A stretch of 42,348 bases of DNA from Flavobacterium sp. UGB4466. Lineage in GTDB: Bacteria > Bacteroidota > Bacteroidia > Flavobacteriales > Flavobacteriaceae. The translations under genes and the position numbers were made by a program. Within the stretch, counting starts at the first letter, position 1, and each line of letters opens with the position of its first letter. Below the pieces are notes generated by a model. That model did not search any database, was not told where the DNA came from, and was given only the letters and a program-made list of their open reading frames with translations. Of this stretch, positions 41,274-42,348 are shown piece after piece. The stretch covers positions 42,743 through 85,090 of the forward strand of contig NZ_CAGKLC010000008.1 in assembly GCF_903469665.1 (NCBI RefSeq), in the 5' to 3' direction.

Positions 41274-42272
41274 TTATTTTTTAGTATCGCAAACCATTCG
41301 TTTCAGAAGAGCCCATTGTTTTAAGGCATCTCTGGCTTCTACAGCAGGATAACCTAACATGGTTTTTCCAGCAGCAACATCACAGATCACTCCTGAGCCT
41401 GCTCCAACTACAGCACCATCACCAATTGTTGTATGGTCTTTGATGGAAGCGCTTCCGCCAATGATAACACCATTTCCTAAAGTTACAGAACCGGCTAAGC
41501 CGCTGTTTCCTGCCATGATGCAAAACTTACCTAGTTTACTGTTGTGTCCTATTTGTACTAAATTGTCAATTTTGCAGCCATCACCAAGAATAGTAGAGCT
41601 GAATTTTCCGCGGTCTACACAAGTATTCGCACCAATCTCAACGCCGTTTCCAATAATTACGTTTCCAATTTGCGGAATTTTCACTAATCCTTTCTCGCTG
41701 CATGGACGAAATCCAAAACCATCAGCGCCAATTGTTGCATTAGGATGAATGATACAATCGTTTCCAATATGACAACGTTCCCTTACAACTGTTCCGGACC
41801 AAATAACAGTATTATTACCAACGGTTGATTCGTCAAGAATAGTTACGTTTGGATAAATAGTGCTGTTGGAGCCAATCTCTACTTTTGGTCCAATGTAGCA
41901 ACCGGCACCAATTTTGGCACCTTCTCCAATAATGGCGGTTTCATCTACAGTAGCAGTTTTGTGAATATTAGTATGGAATATTGGGGCAGGAGGGGCAAAA
42001 AGGGCTAGAATTTGTGACATGGCCAGATCGGCATTTTTTACTTTGATAAAGGCACGATTTTCCCCTGGCTCTATTGAAATATCTTCGTTAACTACTGCAA
42101 TAGATGCATTTGAAGTTGACCAGTATTTTTCATATTTTTTGTTTCCTATAAATGAAATTTCTGAAGTTGTCGCTTTTTCTAGTTGCTCTGTGGCTGTAAT
42201 GCTTTGTGAAGTAGTGCCGTAAATTACGCCATTGATTACTGCGTTAATTTCTTGAATGGAATAGGATTTCAT
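41274..42272 (-). CDS. lpxD: UDP-3-O-acylglucosamine N-acyltransferase
   Basis: A 332-residue acyltransferase that adds the N-linked hydroxyacyl chain in lipid A synthesis. The N-terminal uridine-binding domain (about residues 1-95; SEISFIGNKKYEKYW) is followed by a long left-handed beta-helix with hexapeptide repeats and a C-terminal helix. The stretch GADGFGFRP (about residue 182) and NLVQIGHNSKLG (about residue 236, with the probable catalytic His) are LpxD marks. Length is normal. The upstream gene lies outside the window. Lipid A synthesis is complementary to the LPS genes at 8-16 kb. Confidence 0.95.
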   Translation of the reverse strand: MKSYSIQEINAVINGVIYGTTSQSITATEQLEKATTSEISFIGNKKYEKYWSTSNASIAVVNEDISIEPGENRAFIKVKNADLAMSQILALFAPPAPIFHTNIHKTATVDETAIIGEGAKIGAGCYIGPKVEIGSNSTIYPNVTILDESTVGNNTVIWSGTVVRERCHIGNDCIIHPNATIGADGFGFRPCSEKGLVKIPQIGNVIIGNGVEIGANTCVDRGKFSSTILGDGCKIDNLVQIGHNSKLGKFCIMAGNSGLAGSVTLGNGVIIGGSASIKDHTTIGDGAVVGAGSGVICDVAAGKTMLGYPAVEARDALKQWALLKRMVCDTKK

Positions 42273-42348
42273 TTAATGAATGTAATAGATTATAGGGTTA
42301 ATTTTTCCCAAATAAAATCAATTAGATTTTAATTACCTAATATTATAT

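Overview
The window looks like a chromosomal segment of a Flavobacterium-like member of the Bacteroidota. The DNA is AT-rich. Many genes are preceded by the Bacteroidota -7 promoter element TAnnTTTG. The cbb3 oxidase has a fused CcoN-CcoO subunit, and families typical of the phylum (DUF5606, flavobacterial GT and FUSC types) are present. Genes are dense, on both strands, with no rRNA, tRNA, CRISPR array or insertion sequence that I can see. No complete phage or plasmid module is visible.

Layout. 1-8.2 kb is housekeeping: an orphan histidine kinase, the cysE-cysM cysteine pair, a DUF1003 membrane protein, a small membrane protein coupled to an Smr protein, a duplicated-domain lipoprotein, a cysteine desulfurase and a tsaC-type tRNA modification gene. 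8.2-16.5 kb is an LPS or oligosaccharide region: UDP-galactopyranose mutase, a DUF4422 transferase, three WaaE-like GT2 genes, a heptosyltransferase-like GT9, a Kdo/WaaP-like kinase and a NodB-like deacetylase. Two of the GT2 genes are close paralogues sharing an 81-bp block of perfect DNA identity. 16.5-25.6 kb is mixed: dapD, a stand-alone PAS protein, a type II toxin-antitoxin pair, ruvX, mqo, an FUSC membrane protein, def, a DUF5606 gene and mazG.

25.6-37.4 kb is a respiratory island: a Crp/Fnr regulator, ccoI, ccoS, ccoNO, ccoQ, ccoP, ccoG, ccoH, a UreH/SafE-like membrane protein and hemN. CcoP has a single haem-binding motif. The last 5 kb holds two small hypothetical envelope proteins, a DoxX protein, an acyl-CoA carboxylase beta subunit and lpxD.

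The strongest non-obvious signal is regulatory. Four FNR-type sites (core TGAT/C-N4-A/GTCA) lie before ccoI, ccoS, hemN and the distant PAS gene. In three of them (ccoS, hemN, PAS) the 14-mer is followed after exactly 22 nt by a TAATTT(T/C)G -7 box. In the fourth (ccoI) the gap is 23 nt to a weaker box. The candidate regulator is encoded divergently from ccoI. By eye it keeps three of the four cysteines that bind the iron-sulfur cluster in E. coli FNR. Several gene-free gaps carry palindromic or tandem repeats; the clearest is an inverted pair of three-hairpin elements at 35.5-35.8 kb.
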